Source: Bacteroidales bacterium
Lineage (GTDB): Bacteria; Bacteroidota; Bacteroidia; Bacteroidales; UBA932
Direction of reading: 5' to 3'
Length of the DNA: 64,000 nucleotides
Assembly (NCBI GenBank): GCA_017614795.1
Contig: JAGABD010000021.1
Coordinates: 1 to 64,000, forward strand
How positions within the stretch are numbered: the first letter of the stretch is position 1; the number at the start of each line of letters is the position of its first letter. The notes below the pieces were generated by a model, which saw only the letters and a list, made by a program, of their open reading frames with translations, was not told the DNA's origin and searched no databases. Both the position numbers and the translations under genes were made by a program. Positions 26,405-34,846 of this stretch are shown one piece after another.

Positions 26405-26419
26405 TTGCATAAATCGCAT
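26405..26419. repeat. Inverted-repeat-like site 3 upstream of the XRE gene
   Basis: TTGCATAAATCGCAT is a degenerate copy of sites 1 and 2. It sits about 45 bp upstream of the putative -7 box of the XRE-type regulator, where an operator could act. Confidence 0.35.
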
Positions 26420-26463
26420 AAAACACTGCGAAAACCGCTTTGAAAATACTGCAGGATTCGCTT

Positions 26464-26471
26464 TACTTTCG
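26464..26471 (+). promoter_or_regulatory. -7 box TACTTTCG for the XRE regulator
   Basis: One mismatch to TAnnTTTG, 23 nt upstream of the ATG at 26495. The 26300-26494 intergenic stretch otherwise holds only AT-rich sequence and the TTGC/GCAA repeats. Confidence 0.4.
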
Positions 26472-26494
26472 TAGCTGCAGATAATCAAAACACT

Positions 26495-26833
26495 ATGGAC
26501 GAAAGATCGATAAAAGCAGCAATCAAAGCCCTGCGGGAGGAGCTGGGCGTCACGCAGGAAATCTTCGCGGAATCCCTTGGGATGGACATCAGCACCTACT
26601 GGCGCCTGGAGGATGGCGACACCCGCATCGTAAACAGGAACATCTACCGCATGGCCGAAAAGACCGGGCGCAGTGTCGAGGAGATAATGCTCGGGAAGAG
26701 CGGCCTGTTGGAGCTTCGGGAGGAGAGCCGCAACGAAGAGCAGATCAAGGTTCTGAAGGAGCATTACGAGACCGTCATCTCCAATCTGAACGACTATATC
26801 CGGATGCTGAAAGAGCAGTTGGCGGAAAAATAG
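26495..26833 (+). CDS. XRE-family HTH regulator with C-terminal coiled coil
   Basis: The protein has 112 residues. Residues 5-65 form a Cro/CI-type helix-turn-helix (ALREELGVTQEIFAESLGM, then ISTYWRLEDGDTRI, followed by NIYRMAEKTGRSVEEIMLG). The C-terminal 35 residues (LKEHYETVISNLNDYIRMLK) form a probable coiled coil for dimerisation. It is a cytoplasmic DNA-binding protein; targets are unknown. Three TTGC-N7-GCAA-like repeats lie upstream, two of them around the divergent small ORF, so auto- or cross-regulation is possible. The S46 peptidase gene follows after 28 nt with its own promoter. Confidence 0.85.
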   Translation: MDERSIKAAIKALREELGVTQEIFAESLGMDISTYWRLEDGDTRIVNRNIYRMAEKTGRSVEEIMLGKSGLLELREESRNEEQIKVLKEHYETVISNLNDYIRMLKEQLAEK

Positions 26834-26834
26834 T

Positions 26835-26842
26835 TATCTTTG
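26835..26842 (+). promoter_or_regulatory. -7 box TATCTTTG for the S46 peptidase operon
   Basis: A perfect TAnnTTTG, 19 nt upstream of the ATG at 26862. It lies inside a perfect inverted repeat (8-bp arms GTTATCTT and AAGATAAC, 3-nt spacer, 26833-26851) that would span the transcription start. Confidence 0.6.
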
Positions 26843-26861
26843 TAAGATAACAACAAGGAGT

Positions 26862-28760
26862 ATGAAGAAGTTTTTAATCTCTCTCGCGGCGCTTCTTGCA
26901 GGTGTCGCGGCTTTCGCCGACGAAGGAATGTGGCTGCTGCCGCTTCTGCAGAAATTCAACGAGGAGGCGATGCGCAACATCGGAAGCCGGCTCACGGCCG
27001 AAGACATCTACAACATAAACAACTCTTCGCTGAAGGACGCCATCGTGCAGTTCGGAGGCGGGTGCACCGGCGAGATGATCTCGAAGGACGGCCTGCTGGT
27101 CACGAACCACCACTGCGGCTACAGCGCCATCCAGAAGCTCTCCACCCCCGAGCACAACTACCTGGAGGACGGATTCTTCGCACTGAAACGCGAGGATGAA
27201 ATACCCGCCCCGGGAATGAGCGTGATGTTCCTGGTGAAAATGGAGGACGTCACCGGCGTGGCGGACAAGCCCGCATACCTCAAGAAGGTGAAGGCGCAGC
27301 TTTCCAAGGAAGGCCCCGGCCGCACGGCGCAGATAGTCAGCTTCTACAACGACAACGTGCAGTACCTGATCGTGTACAAGGTGTTCAAGGACATCCGTTT
27401 TGTGGGAGCTCCCCCCGCATCGCTCGGCAAGTTCGGCGGCGAGACCGACAACTGGATGTGGCCCCGCCATACCTGCGACTTCAGCATGTTCCGCGTCTAT
27501 GCCGACGCCGACGGGAACCCCGCCGATTTCTCCCCGGCCAACAAACCCTACCATCCCGAGAGGTCGCTGAAGATTTCCCTAAAGGGCGTCAAGGAGAACG
27601 ATTTCGCATTCATTCTCGGCTACCCCGGCCGCACCCAGCGTTTCCAGACGGCGGCCCAGCTTGAATCGATGATAGCCATCAACCGCATCAAGATAGACGC
27701 CCGCACGGTGCGCCAGAAGGTGATGCGCGAAGAGATGGAGAAAGATCCGGCCGTGCGCCTGCAGTACGCCAACAAATACGCGTCTTCCTCCAACGGCTGG
27801 AAGAAATGGCAGGGCGAGGAGCTCGCGTTCGCGAAGCTGAACATCATCGGCCGCGAACTCGAGAAGGAGAAGGCTCTCCCCGAGGGGGCCGAGGCCGTAA
27901 AGAAAATCGCGGAGATAGTGGAGAAGGGCCAGGAATCCTACGCGGCGCTGACGCTTCTGAACGAAACCCTCAGCCGCATCGAGAGGGTGAACTTCTGCGA
28001 ACTGAAACCGGGCGACCCCAAGCTCAAGGATTACAACGAGGCGGTGGACCGCAGGATCGCGGAGGCTCTCATAGCGCACTACAATGCGAATGTGAACCCG
28101 AAGTATAAGCTGAACGTGCCCAAGGTTGCGGACCTCTACTCCAATTCCAAGAAGGGCATCGCGGCCTGCAAGACTCTCGCGGAAGATATCGAGAAGCAGT
28201 TCGAGATTCTCTGGTCTGAAGCCAGGACAATGCGCGACGACCTCAAGCCCAGGACCAAGGCCTTCGCCGCGGCGCTTCTCAAAGCGAACGGCGACAATGC
28301 CAGCTATCCCGACGCGAACTTCACAATGCGCCTCACCTACGGAACGGTCCTGCCGTATTCCCCTAAGGACGGCGTGAGCTACTGGTACTATACCACTTCC
28401 GAGGGCGTGCTCGAAAAGGAGAACCCCGACGACTATGAATTCCGCGTTCCCGCCAAGGCCAAGGAACTGATGGCCGCGAAGGATTTCGGCCGCTATGCCG
28501 ACGAAAACGGCAGGCTCGTGACCTGCTTCCTCACCAACTGCGACATCACCGGCGGCAACTCGGGCAGTCCCGTGATGGACGCTTCCGGCAACCTGATCGG
28601 CCTCGCCTTCGACGGCAACTGGGAAAGTATGAGCAGCGACGTGATGTTCGAACCCGACCTGCAGCGCTGCATCTGCGTGGACATCCGCTACGTCCTTTGG
28701 ACGGTGGAGAAGTTCGGCGGCGCCGGCAACCTCATCGACGAGCTTGAATTCGTGATATGA
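26862..28760 (+). CDS. S46-family dipeptidyl-peptidase, DPP7-like
   Basis: The protein has 632 residues with a signal peptide (cleavage near AFAD). S46 enzymes release dipeptides from N-termini of oligopeptides in the periplasm or at the surface. The clan PA-type triad is visible: His in LLVTNHHCGY (H84), Asp in RHTCDFSMFRVY (D206) and Ser in TGGNSGSPVMD (S567). Eighteen residues after the Ser there is Gly in AFDGNWE. The equivalent residue separates DPP7 (Gly, hydrophobic P1) from DPP11 (Arg, acidic P1), so a DPP7-like preference is inferred. At 632 aa it is 60-80 residues shorter than characterised members; the loss appears to lie between Asp and Ser, in the helical lid. It overlaps apbC by 4 nt. 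Confidence 0.93.
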   Translation: MKKFLISLAALLAGVAAFADEGMWLLPLLQKFNEEAMRNIGSRLTAEDIYNINNSSLKDAIVQFGGGCTGEMISKDGLLVTNHHCGYSAIQKLSTPEHNYLEDGFFALKREDEIPAPGMSVMFLVKMEDVTGVADKPAYLKKVKAQLSKEGPGRTAQIVSFYNDNVQYLIVYKVFKDIRFVGAPPASLGKFGGETDNWMWPRHTCDFSMFRVYADADGNPADFSPANKPYHPERSLKISLKGVKENDFAFILGYPGRTQRFQTAAQLESMIAINRIKIDARTVRQKVMREEMEKDPAVRLQYANKYASSSNGWKKWQGEELAFAKLNIIGRELEKEKALPEGAEAVKKIAEIVEKGQESYAALTLLNETLSRIERVNFCELKPGDPKLKDYNEAVDRRIAEALIAHYNANVNPKYKLNVPKVADLYSNSKKGIAACKTLAEDIEKQFEILWSEARTMRDDLKPRTKAFAAALLKANGDNASYPDANFTMRLTYGTVLPYSPKDGVSYWYYTTSEGVLEKENPDDYEFRVPAKAKELMAAKDFGRYADENGRLVTCFLTNCDITGGNSGSPVMDASGNLIGLAFDGNWESMSSDVMFEPDLQRCICVDIRYVLWTVEKFGGAGNLIDELEFVI

Positions 28761-29809
28761 CAAAATCGGAGATAGAAGAGTTCCTCCGCGAGGTGAAGCA
28801 TCCCGCCAAACAGGAGGCGGATATCGTTGAACTGGGTATCGTAAGGGATATAGACATCTCCCCGAAAGGGGTGACGGTCACCCTCGGCTTCCCGAAAAGG
28901 GGAGACCCCCTGCAGAAATATCTCATCGGCGCGACCAGGGCCTGCCTAATCCGCCATCTCGGGAAAGAAATAGCCTCCGAAGTCAAGACAATGACGCTGG
29001 AGGACGCCCCGAAACCCGAAGGGCTGGGCACCGAGATGCTCTCCAAAGTGAAGCACATAATCGGCATCGCTTCCGGCAAGGGCGGAGTGGGCAAGAGCAC
29101 CGTGGCGGTTAACCTGGCCGTGGCGCTGGCTCGTTCCGGATGCAAGGTCGGACTGGCGGATGCGGACGTGTACGGACCTTCCGTTCCCACGATGACGGGC
29201 ACCGAAGGATTCGTGCCCGCCGGCGAACAGATAAACGGCCGCGACTACATAGTGCCTGTGGAGAAGTGGGGCGTGGAATGGATGTCGATAGGCTATTTCG
29301 CAAAGCGCAGCCAAGCGCTGATCTGGCGCGGTCCCATGGCTTCCAACGCCCTCAAGCAGCTGATTCTCCAGGTGAACTGGGGAGAACTCGACTACCTGCT
29401 GATAGATATGCCTCCGGGAACAGGCGACATCCACATTTCGCTCGTCAACGACATCCCCATGCAGGGGGCGATAATAGTTACGACTCCTCAGAACGTGGCG
29501 CTTGCCGACGTGGAAAAGGCGGCCGATATGTTCCGCCACGAAAACGTGAACAAGCCCGTCTACGGAGTTGTGGAGAATATGGCCTGGTTCACCCCGGCGA
29601 AGCATCCCGACGAGAAATATTTTCTCTTCGGCGATGGCGGCGGAGCGCATCTTGCCGAAACCCTCGGAGTTCCCCTGCTGGCGCAGATACCGCTGGTGCA
29701 GGACATCCGCGAATGCGGAGATGCCGGCGAGCCGGCGGCCCTCGGCAGCGGGCCGGAAGCGGAGGCTTTCATAGCGCTGGCGGCAACGATAAAGGAGAAC
29801 GTAAAGTGA
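28757..29809 (+). CDS. apbC: Mrp/ApbC family iron-sulfur cluster carrier ATPase, CxxC lacking
   Basis: The protein has 350 residues. The N-terminal DUF59/MIP18-like domain (about 1-85) is followed by a deviant Walker A P-loop ATPase: IIGIASGKGGVGKSTVAVNL, LADADVYGPSVP and LLIDMPPGTGDIHISL. Family members transfer Fe-S clusters or act in Fe-S maturation. The C-terminal CxxC that ligands the bridging cluster in E. coli Mrp is absent: the corresponding segment reads ENMAWFTPAKHPDEKYFLFG. I believe this is common in Bacteroidetes homologues. It overlaps the S46 gene by 4 nt and the S8 protease by 4 nt (GTGA), so expression is tightly coupled. Confidence 0.9.
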   Translation: MTKSEIEEFLREVKHPAKQEADIVELGIVRDIDISPKGVTVTLGFPKRGDPLQKYLIGATRACLIRHLGKEIASEVKTMTLEDAPKPEGLGTEMLSKVKHIIGIASGKGGVGKSTVAVNLAVALARSGCKVGLADADVYGPSVPTMTGTEGFVPAGEQINGRDYIVPVEKWGVEWMSIGYFAKRSQALIWRGPMASNALKQLILQVNWGELDYLLIDMPPGTGDIHISLVNDIPMQGAIIVTTPQNVALADVEKAADMFRHENVNKPVYGVVENMAWFTPAKHPDEKYFLFGDGGGAHLAETLGVPLLAQIPLVQDIRECGDAGEPAALGSGPEAEAFIALAATIKENVK

Positions 29810-31992
29810 CAAAACGACTGCACATACTGGCGTGTCTGACGGCCCTTGCGATTCTTTCCGGATGCGTCCGGGAGGAGTTCAGCAAAGCTCCAGTGCGTGG
29901 CGTTGAAGGTCCCGTACCCGAACGTCTGCAGGCCAGGGGCGTTGCAGTCATCAAGGTGGACGACTCTCTGGTTGAGGCGCTCGAGGAAGCGGCGGCGAAA
30001 GGATCTTTCAAGACCAGGAGCCTTGCTCTCGACAATGCTTTCGACAGCCTCGGAGTGACGTCCTGGCGCAGGGTTTTCCCCGATGCGGGAGAATTCGAAC
30101 CCCGTACCCGCAAGGCGGGGCTGCACCGCTGGTACCACATCGAGTTCCCCGATTCCATCAGCTATACCAAGGCGGGCGAACGCCTGAAGACCGTGCAGGG
30201 CATCAAGGGGATGGAGCCGGTGCACCGTATCAAGCGCACGGCGGTGGAAGGCGTGCCCAACGACCCGCACTTCAAGTGGCAGTGGGACATCGTCAACGAC
30301 AAGTCGCTGGACCTTACCATCCAGTATTACAACGAACTTCACCAGCTCAAGACCTATCAGAAAAATGAAGGCGCCGACCTCAACCTTCTCCCGATATGGC
30401 AGAGATACACCACTGGCAGCAGCAATGTGATAGTGGCCGTCGTGGACGAGGGCGTGGACATCAACCATCCCGACCTCAGGGGCGTCGTGCTGCCGGGCGG
30501 CGTGAACGGAAGCAAGAACTTCACCACCCATAGCGTATACTCCCAGTACAATATCAACCCCGGCTCTCACGGAACTCACGTTGCCGGCACGATTGCGGCG
30601 GTGCGCAACAACGGCATCGGAGTGGCAGGAATAGCCGGAGGAGACTACGCCAAGGGCATAGCCGGTGTGCGGATAATCTCCTGCCAGATATTCGACGGCG
30701 ACGCGGGATGCTACGACGACGACTGCGCGGCGGCGATAAAATGGGGCGCCGACCACGGGGCGGTCATCTCCCAGAACAGCTGGGCGAACAATTACGACTC
30801 CGACGACGACGGCGAACTCTCCGACGACGAGAAGGAGACGGCGCGGAACGACCGCCTCACGAACGTTCTCAAGGAAGCAATCGACTATTTCATCGACAAG
30901 GCGGGCTGCGACAACAGCGGCAACCAGCTTCCGGATGCCCCGATGAAGGGAGGCCTCGTGGTGTTTGCGGCGGGCAATGACGGAATAGAATACAGCATCC
31001 CGTCCAGCTACGACAGGGTGATAGCCGTCGGGGCGACCGGTCCGGACTACATCTACGCCTGGTATACCAATTACGGCGACTGGGTGGACATCTGCGCCCC
31101 CGGAGGGGACGGACTCGGAGAGGATCTGAGCAATCCCTCTTTCCCGAAGATGAACTACGACAACCTCGGCGTCAGCAGAGGCAACATCTGGAACCTTTAC
31201 TGCACAAGCAAGGGACCTGACGACGATTATGTCAATTACGGCTATATGAACGGCACCTCGATGGCCTGCCCCCACGTTTCCGGAGTGGCGGCCCTCCTGG
31301 TGTCCCTTCTCGGCAGGCAGGGCTTCACCGCCGACGAACTCAAGGAACGCATCCTCGAAGGCGCTGACAATACCCATGTCACACCCAGGCGTTACATAGG
31401 CCCTTATATCGACGCATACGGAGCCCTCTCCCACGGCAATATTCCCCCGGTGGTCATAAAAGCTTTTCCGGATCAGGTGTTTGCGGAAAGAGGAGACAGT
31501 AAAGTGCTGGATCTCAGCGAGTATTTCCGCGATTACAACGAAAACGACAATCTTGTCTATCATGCTGCAAGTTCCGACCAAGCCGTCGTCCAGACAGATG
31601 TTTCCGACGCATTCTTTACCATCTTTGCCATGGGTAAGGGTCTCGCCACGGTTACCGTCACGGCGACCGACAACGAGAATATGAGCGTGTCTTCGACGAT
31701 GTCGGTAGCGGTAATCCGCAACAGCGCGACGGACGATTCTCCTCTGGACCTTTCAGGCGTCACCGTCGGGAAGCAGCCCGTCACCGAGAGCCTCAGTTTC
31801 GCCACGCTGGTGGCCGGAGACCTCGAAGTGAAGGTGGTGAACTCCACGGGCAAGACGGTGCTGTCGGGCAAGTACACCACCTCGGCGAACGAACCCGCGC
31901 TGGTCGATATGAAGAAACTCGCCCCCGGCCGCTACACCGTCACGGTGAAGTGCTTGGGCAAGAGCCATAAATTCGTAATAGCAAAAGTTTAG
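29806..31992 (+). CDS. Subtilisin-like (S8) protease lipoprotein with type IX-like C-terminal tail
   Basis: The protein has 728 residues from a GTG start at 29806. This start is supported by the lipoprotein signal it gives (MTKRLHILACLTALAILSGC) and by 4-nt overlap with apbC. A longer frame from 29140 only re-reads apbC. After a propeptide-like region (about 45-150), the S8 domain has the Asp in VAVVDEGVDINHPDL, the His in GSHGTHVAGTIA and the Ser in NGTSMACPHVSG. An Asp-rich insertion (YDSDDDGELSDDEKE) looks like a calcium site. The C-terminal 80 residues end APGRYTVTVKCLGKSHKF, resembling a type IX secretion sorting domain. A lipobox and such a tail together are unusual. A PorV-like gene follows after 3 nt. 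Confidence 0.88.
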   Translation: MTKRLHILACLTALAILSGCVREEFSKAPVRGVEGPVPERLQARGVAVIKVDDSLVEALEEAAAKGSFKTRSLALDNAFDSLGVTSWRRVFPDAGEFEPRTRKAGLHRWYHIEFPDSISYTKAGERLKTVQGIKGMEPVHRIKRTAVEGVPNDPHFKWQWDIVNDKSLDLTIQYYNELHQLKTYQKNEGADLNLLPIWQRYTTGSSNVIVAVVDEGVDINHPDLRGVVLPGGVNGSKNFTTHSVYSQYNINPGSHGTHVAGTIAAVRNNGIGVAGIAGGDYAKGIAGVRIISCQIFDGDAGCYDDDCAAAIKWGADHGAVISQNSWANNYDSDDDGELSDDEKETARNDRLTNVLKEAIDYFIDKAGCDNSGNQLPDAPMKGGLVVFAAGNDGIEYSIPSSYDRVIAVGATGPDYIYAWYTNYGDWVDICAPGGDGLGEDLSNPSFPKMNYDNLGVSRGNIWNLYCTSKGPDDDYVNYGYMNGTSMACPHVSGVAALLVSLLGRQGFTADELKERILEGADNTHVTPRRYIGPYIDAYGALSHGNIPPVVIKAFPDQVFAERGDSKVLDLSEYFRDYNENDNLVYHAASSDQAVVQTDVSDAFFTIFAMGKGLATVTVTATDNENMSVSSTMSVAVIRNSATDDSPLDLSGVTVGKQPVTESLSFATLVAGDLEVKVVNSTGKTVLSGKYTTSANEPALVDMKKLAPGRYTVTVKCLGKSHKFVIAKV

Positions 31993-31995
31993 GCG

Positions 31996-32856
31996 ATGAG
32001 AAAGATGTTGATACTTGCGATGCTTCTGCTTCCGACGGCCGCTTTCGCGGTGGAGCCGGGGACCGAGGCTATGCCGTTCCTGCGCCTGGACTTTTCTCCC
32101 GCGAGCCTCGCGATGGGCGCGAGCGGCCCCAAGACCGCAGCGACCCTGCCCTTCTCGCGGAGCGACTTCTCCGCTGGCGCGTCATATCTCAGGTTCGCGC
32201 CGGAACTCTCCCCCGTAACCTACATCAGCGGCGGAGCGGCGGGCAAATATGAAGAATTCGGATTCTCTCTGGATTTCACCCGCGGGGCCGGAGAGAAGAT
32301 TTACGGGACCGACGACATCCCCACCGACCTCGTCGTAAAGGGAGGCGTCGGTTTTACCTTCAACGAGAACTATTCTGCGGGAGTGAACCTCGGCTATGCG
32401 CAGCAGAGCATAATGGCGAACTACAAGACATCGTCGTACGTCGCGGACTTTTTCGCGGCGGGGCATTTCGACGGACTTGTCGCCTGGGCCGGCTTCTCCA
32501 CGCTCGGGTCCTCCGTCGGCTCGGAAAAGACGGGAGAGTTTCCCCTGCCTTCCTCCATCACGGTGGGCGGCAGCCTGACGGCGGTCGAGACGGAGCATCA
32601 TCTGCTCAGGATGAATCTTGCGGGGGATTATTATTTCAGCGGGACGATAGCCCTCTCGGCGGGCGCCGAATACTCCTTCGCGCAGCACGCTTTCCTTCGC
32701 GCCGGATACCGTTACGGCGGCGATTCGGTGGTGCCCTCATTCGCTTCGGCGGGGCTCGGCCTGCGCTTCTGCGGAGTGGAACTGAACGCGGCGTATTTGT
32801 TCGCTTCCGACGTGCTCGGGAAGTCCCTTGCGATAGGGCTCGTGTTTACGATGTGA
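31996..32856 (+). CDS. PorV/PorQ-like outer-membrane beta-barrel protein
   Basis: The protein has 286 residues with a signal peptide ending AAFAV. The mature N-terminus EAMPFLRLDFSPASLAMGAS matches the conserved opening of PorV/PorQ-family proteins ('fLri..darsaaMGga'). The rest is alternating beta-strand sequence with a terminal FTM, consistent with a 14-strand FadL-like barrel. In the type IX secretion system, PorV shuttles cargo from the translocon to the attachment complex. Placement 3 nt after a protease with a type IX-like tail suggests a dedicated cargo partner, which is inference. It could also be an unrelated small barrel. Confidence 0.75.
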   Translation: MRKMLILAMLLLPTAAFAVEPGTEAMPFLRLDFSPASLAMGASGPKTAATLPFSRSDFSAGASYLRFAPELSPVTYISGGAAGKYEEFGFSLDFTRGAGEKIYGTDDIPTDLVVKGGVGFTFNENYSAGVNLGYAQQSIMANYKTSSYVADFFAAGHFDGLVAWAGFSTLGSSVGSEKTGEFPLPSSITVGGSLTAVETEHHLLRMNLAGDYYFSGTIALSAGAEYSFAQHAFLRAGYRYGGDSVVPSFASAGLGLRFCGVELNAAYLFASDVLGKSLAIGLVFTM

Positions 32857-32876
32857 CAACAAAACGGGAATATAGG

Positions 32877-32884
32877 TATATTTG
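32877..32884 (+). promoter_or_regulatory. -7 box TATATTTG for aspS
   Basis: A perfect TAnnTTTG, 20 nt upstream of the aspS ATG, with an A-rich leader. Confidence 0.6.
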
Positions 32885-32904
32885 TAGGATATAGAAAAAC
32901 AGAT

Positions 32905-34668
32905 ATGTACAGAACTCACACTTGCGGGGAACTCCGCATTTCAGATGTATCGAAGAAAGTGACGCTCGCCGGATGGGTGCAGCGCAGCCGTAAACTCGGC
33001 GGTATGACCTTTATCGACCTTCGCGACCGCTATGGCATAACCCAGCTGGTGGTCGGCGCCGACGCCCCCGAGGCGCTGGTGGAAACCGCGACCTCCCTCG
33101 GACGCGAGTATGTGATCCAGGTGCAGGGCACGGTGGTCGAGCGTCAGAGCAAGAACCCCAAGATGGATACGGGCGATGTCGAAATCGCCGTCGAGACCAT
33201 AAACATCCTCAACAAGAGCCTCACTCCTCCCTTCACCATAGAGGAGCAGAGCGACGGCGGCGAGGATATCCGCGCGAAGTACCGTTATCTGGACCTTCGC
33301 CGCGCGCCCCTCAAGAGGGCGCTGGAACTCCGCCACCGCATCGCGCACGAGTGCCGCAACTATCTCGACGCGCACGGCTTCCTGGAGATAGAGACCCCTT
33401 ACCTCATCAAGTCCACCCCCGAGGGCGCCCGCGACTTCGTGGTGCCTTCCCGAATGAACCCGGGAGAATTCTACGCCCTGCCGCAGAGCCCCCAGACCTT
33501 CAAGCAGCTGCTGATGGTCGCGGGTTACGACCGCTATATGCAGATAGTGCGCTGCTTCCGCGACGAGGACCTTCGCGCGGACCGTCAGCCCGAATTTACC
33601 CAGATAGACTGCGAGATGTCCTTCGTTGAGCAGGACGACGTGCTTGCGATGTTCGAGGGAATGATGCGCAGCCTCTTCAAGAACGTGCTCGGAGTCGAGG
33701 TTCCCAACCCTCTGCCGCGAATGAGCTGGTATGACGCAATGGACCGCTACGGTTCCGACAAGCCCGACGTGCGTTTCGGAATGCTGATTCACGAGATTAC
33801 GTCCGACGCTCAGGGCCACGGATTCGGAGTGTTCGACAACGTGCCCTATGTGGGCGCGATCGCAGTCGAAGGCGCCGCAGGATGGTCCCGCAAGGAACTT
33901 GACGAACTCACCGAATGGGTGAAGCGTCCTCAGGTCGGCGCCAAGGGCCTGGTATATATCAAACTCAACGAAGACGGCAGCGTCAAGTCCAGCATCGACA
34001 AGTTCTTCTCGCCCGAAGAACTGCAGGCCATTGCCACCAAGGTCGAGGCGAAGAAGGGCGACCTCGTGCTGATGCTCTGCGGACCCAAGCGCAAGACCCA
34101 GACCCAGCTCGGCGTGCTCCGTCTCGAACTCGCCGGACGCGCCGGTCTCCGCGACCCGAAGGTGTTCGCGCCTCTCTGGATCGTGGACTTCCCTCTGCTA
34201 GAATGGAGCGACGAGGACGGACGCTTCTATGCGATGCACCATCCCTTCACGGCGCCCAAGCCGGAGCATCTCGACCTCTTCTATTCCGACAGGAAGGAAG
34301 ACCTCGAGCGCGTCTGCGCCAATGCCTACGACTTCGTGCTGAACGGCAACGAACTCGGCGGCGGCAGCATCCGTATCCACAACGCCGACGTGCAGGAGCG
34401 TATGTTCCAGGTGCTCGGCATCGGCAAGGAGGAGGCCGAGTACAAGTTCGGCTTCATCATCAACGCCTTCAAGTACGGCGCGCCGCCTCACGGAGGTCTC
34501 GCCTTCGGTTTCGACCGTCTCTGCGCCCTCTTCGGCGGACAAGAGACCATCCGCGACTACATCGCCTTCCCCAAGAACAACCAGGGACGCGACGTAATGA
34601 TCGACTCTCCTTCCCGCATCGACCAGGTCCAGATGGATGAGCTCTGCCTTGCCAGCACGGTGAAGTAG
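32905..34668 (+). CDS. aspS: Aspartyl-tRNA synthetase
   Basis: The protein has 587 residues, a class II synthetase of bacterial type that charges tRNA-Asp (and possibly tRNA-Asn; discrimination cannot be read here). An N-terminal OB-fold anticodon-binding domain ([20 protein letters not shown]) is followed by class II motif 1 and motif 2 ([20 protein letters not shown]). The large bacterial GAD insertion domain (about 280-420) comes next, then motif 3 ([16 protein letters not shown]). It has its own promoter. It is followed by a long non-coding stretch with hairpin repeats. Confidence 0.98.
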   Translation: MYRTHTCGELRISDVSKKVTLAGWVQRSRKLGGMTFIDLRDRYGITQLVVGADAPEALVETATSLGREYVIQVQGTVVERQSKNPKMDTGDVEIAVETINILNKSLTPPFTIEEQSDGGEDIRAKYRYLDLRRAPLKRALELRHRIAHECRNYLDAHGFLEIETPYLIKSTPEGARDFVVPSRMNPGEFYALPQSPQTFKQLLMVAGYDRYMQIVRCFRDEDLRADRQPEFTQIDCEMSFVEQDDVLAMFEGMMRSLFKNVLGVEVPNPLPRMSWYDAMDRYGSDKPDVRFGMLIHEITSDAQGHGFGVFDNVPYVGAIAVEGAAGWSRKELDELTEWVKRPQVGAKGLVYIKLNEDGSVKSSIDKFFSPEELQAIATKVEAKKGDLVLMLCGPKRKTQTQLGVLRLELAGRAGLRDPKVFAPLWIVDFPLLEWSDEDGRFYAMHHPFTAPKPEHLDLFYSDRKEDLERVCANAYDFVLNGNELGGGSIRIHNADVQERMFQVLGIGKEEAEYKFGFIINAFKYGAPPHGGLAFGFDRLCALFGGQETIRDYIAFPKNNQGRDVMIDSPSRIDQVQMDELCLASTVK

Positions 34669-34703
34669 CAAGGCTTTTCCTGGGTTTCTGTCTTCGTTGC
34701 TAA

Positions 34704-34846
34704 GGGACCTTTCGCATTTTCGGCCCAAAACGCAAACGGTCCCCTTTAAAATGGCAGGACCTTTTACACTTTACTATGGTTTTTGCTAAAGGTCCCCCTA
34801 AATTTGGTAGGACCTTTTGCATTTTTCGCCATTTTCGCAAAAGGTC
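34704..34846. repeat. Three tandem hairpin repeats, about 52-53 bp period
   Basis: Three units begin GGACCTTT at 34705, 34757 and 34810 (spacings 52 and 53). Each is an imperfect inverted repeat closing with the complementary AAAGGTCC-like arm: 34704-34743, 34757-34795 and 34810-34846. The third has a perfect 10-bp stem GACCTTTTGC/GCAAAAGGTC. The spacers between units are also related (CCCCTTTAAAATGGCA versus CCCCCTAAATTTGGTA), so this is a true tandem repeat and not three unrelated stems. No coding signal is seen. Direct read-through from aspS could place it in the aspS 3' UTR. Confidence 0.7.

Noticed and set aside
29140..29805. N-terminal extension of the S8 protease frame
   Set aside because: It lies entirely within apbC in another frame. 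The GTG at 29806 gives a lipoprotein signal and a 4-nt overlap, which is far more plausible.
34704..34846. Regularly spaced repeats as a possible CRISPR array
   Set aside because: Only three units; the repeats are imperfect and self-complementary over most of their length, the spacers are similar to each other, and no cas genes are nearby.
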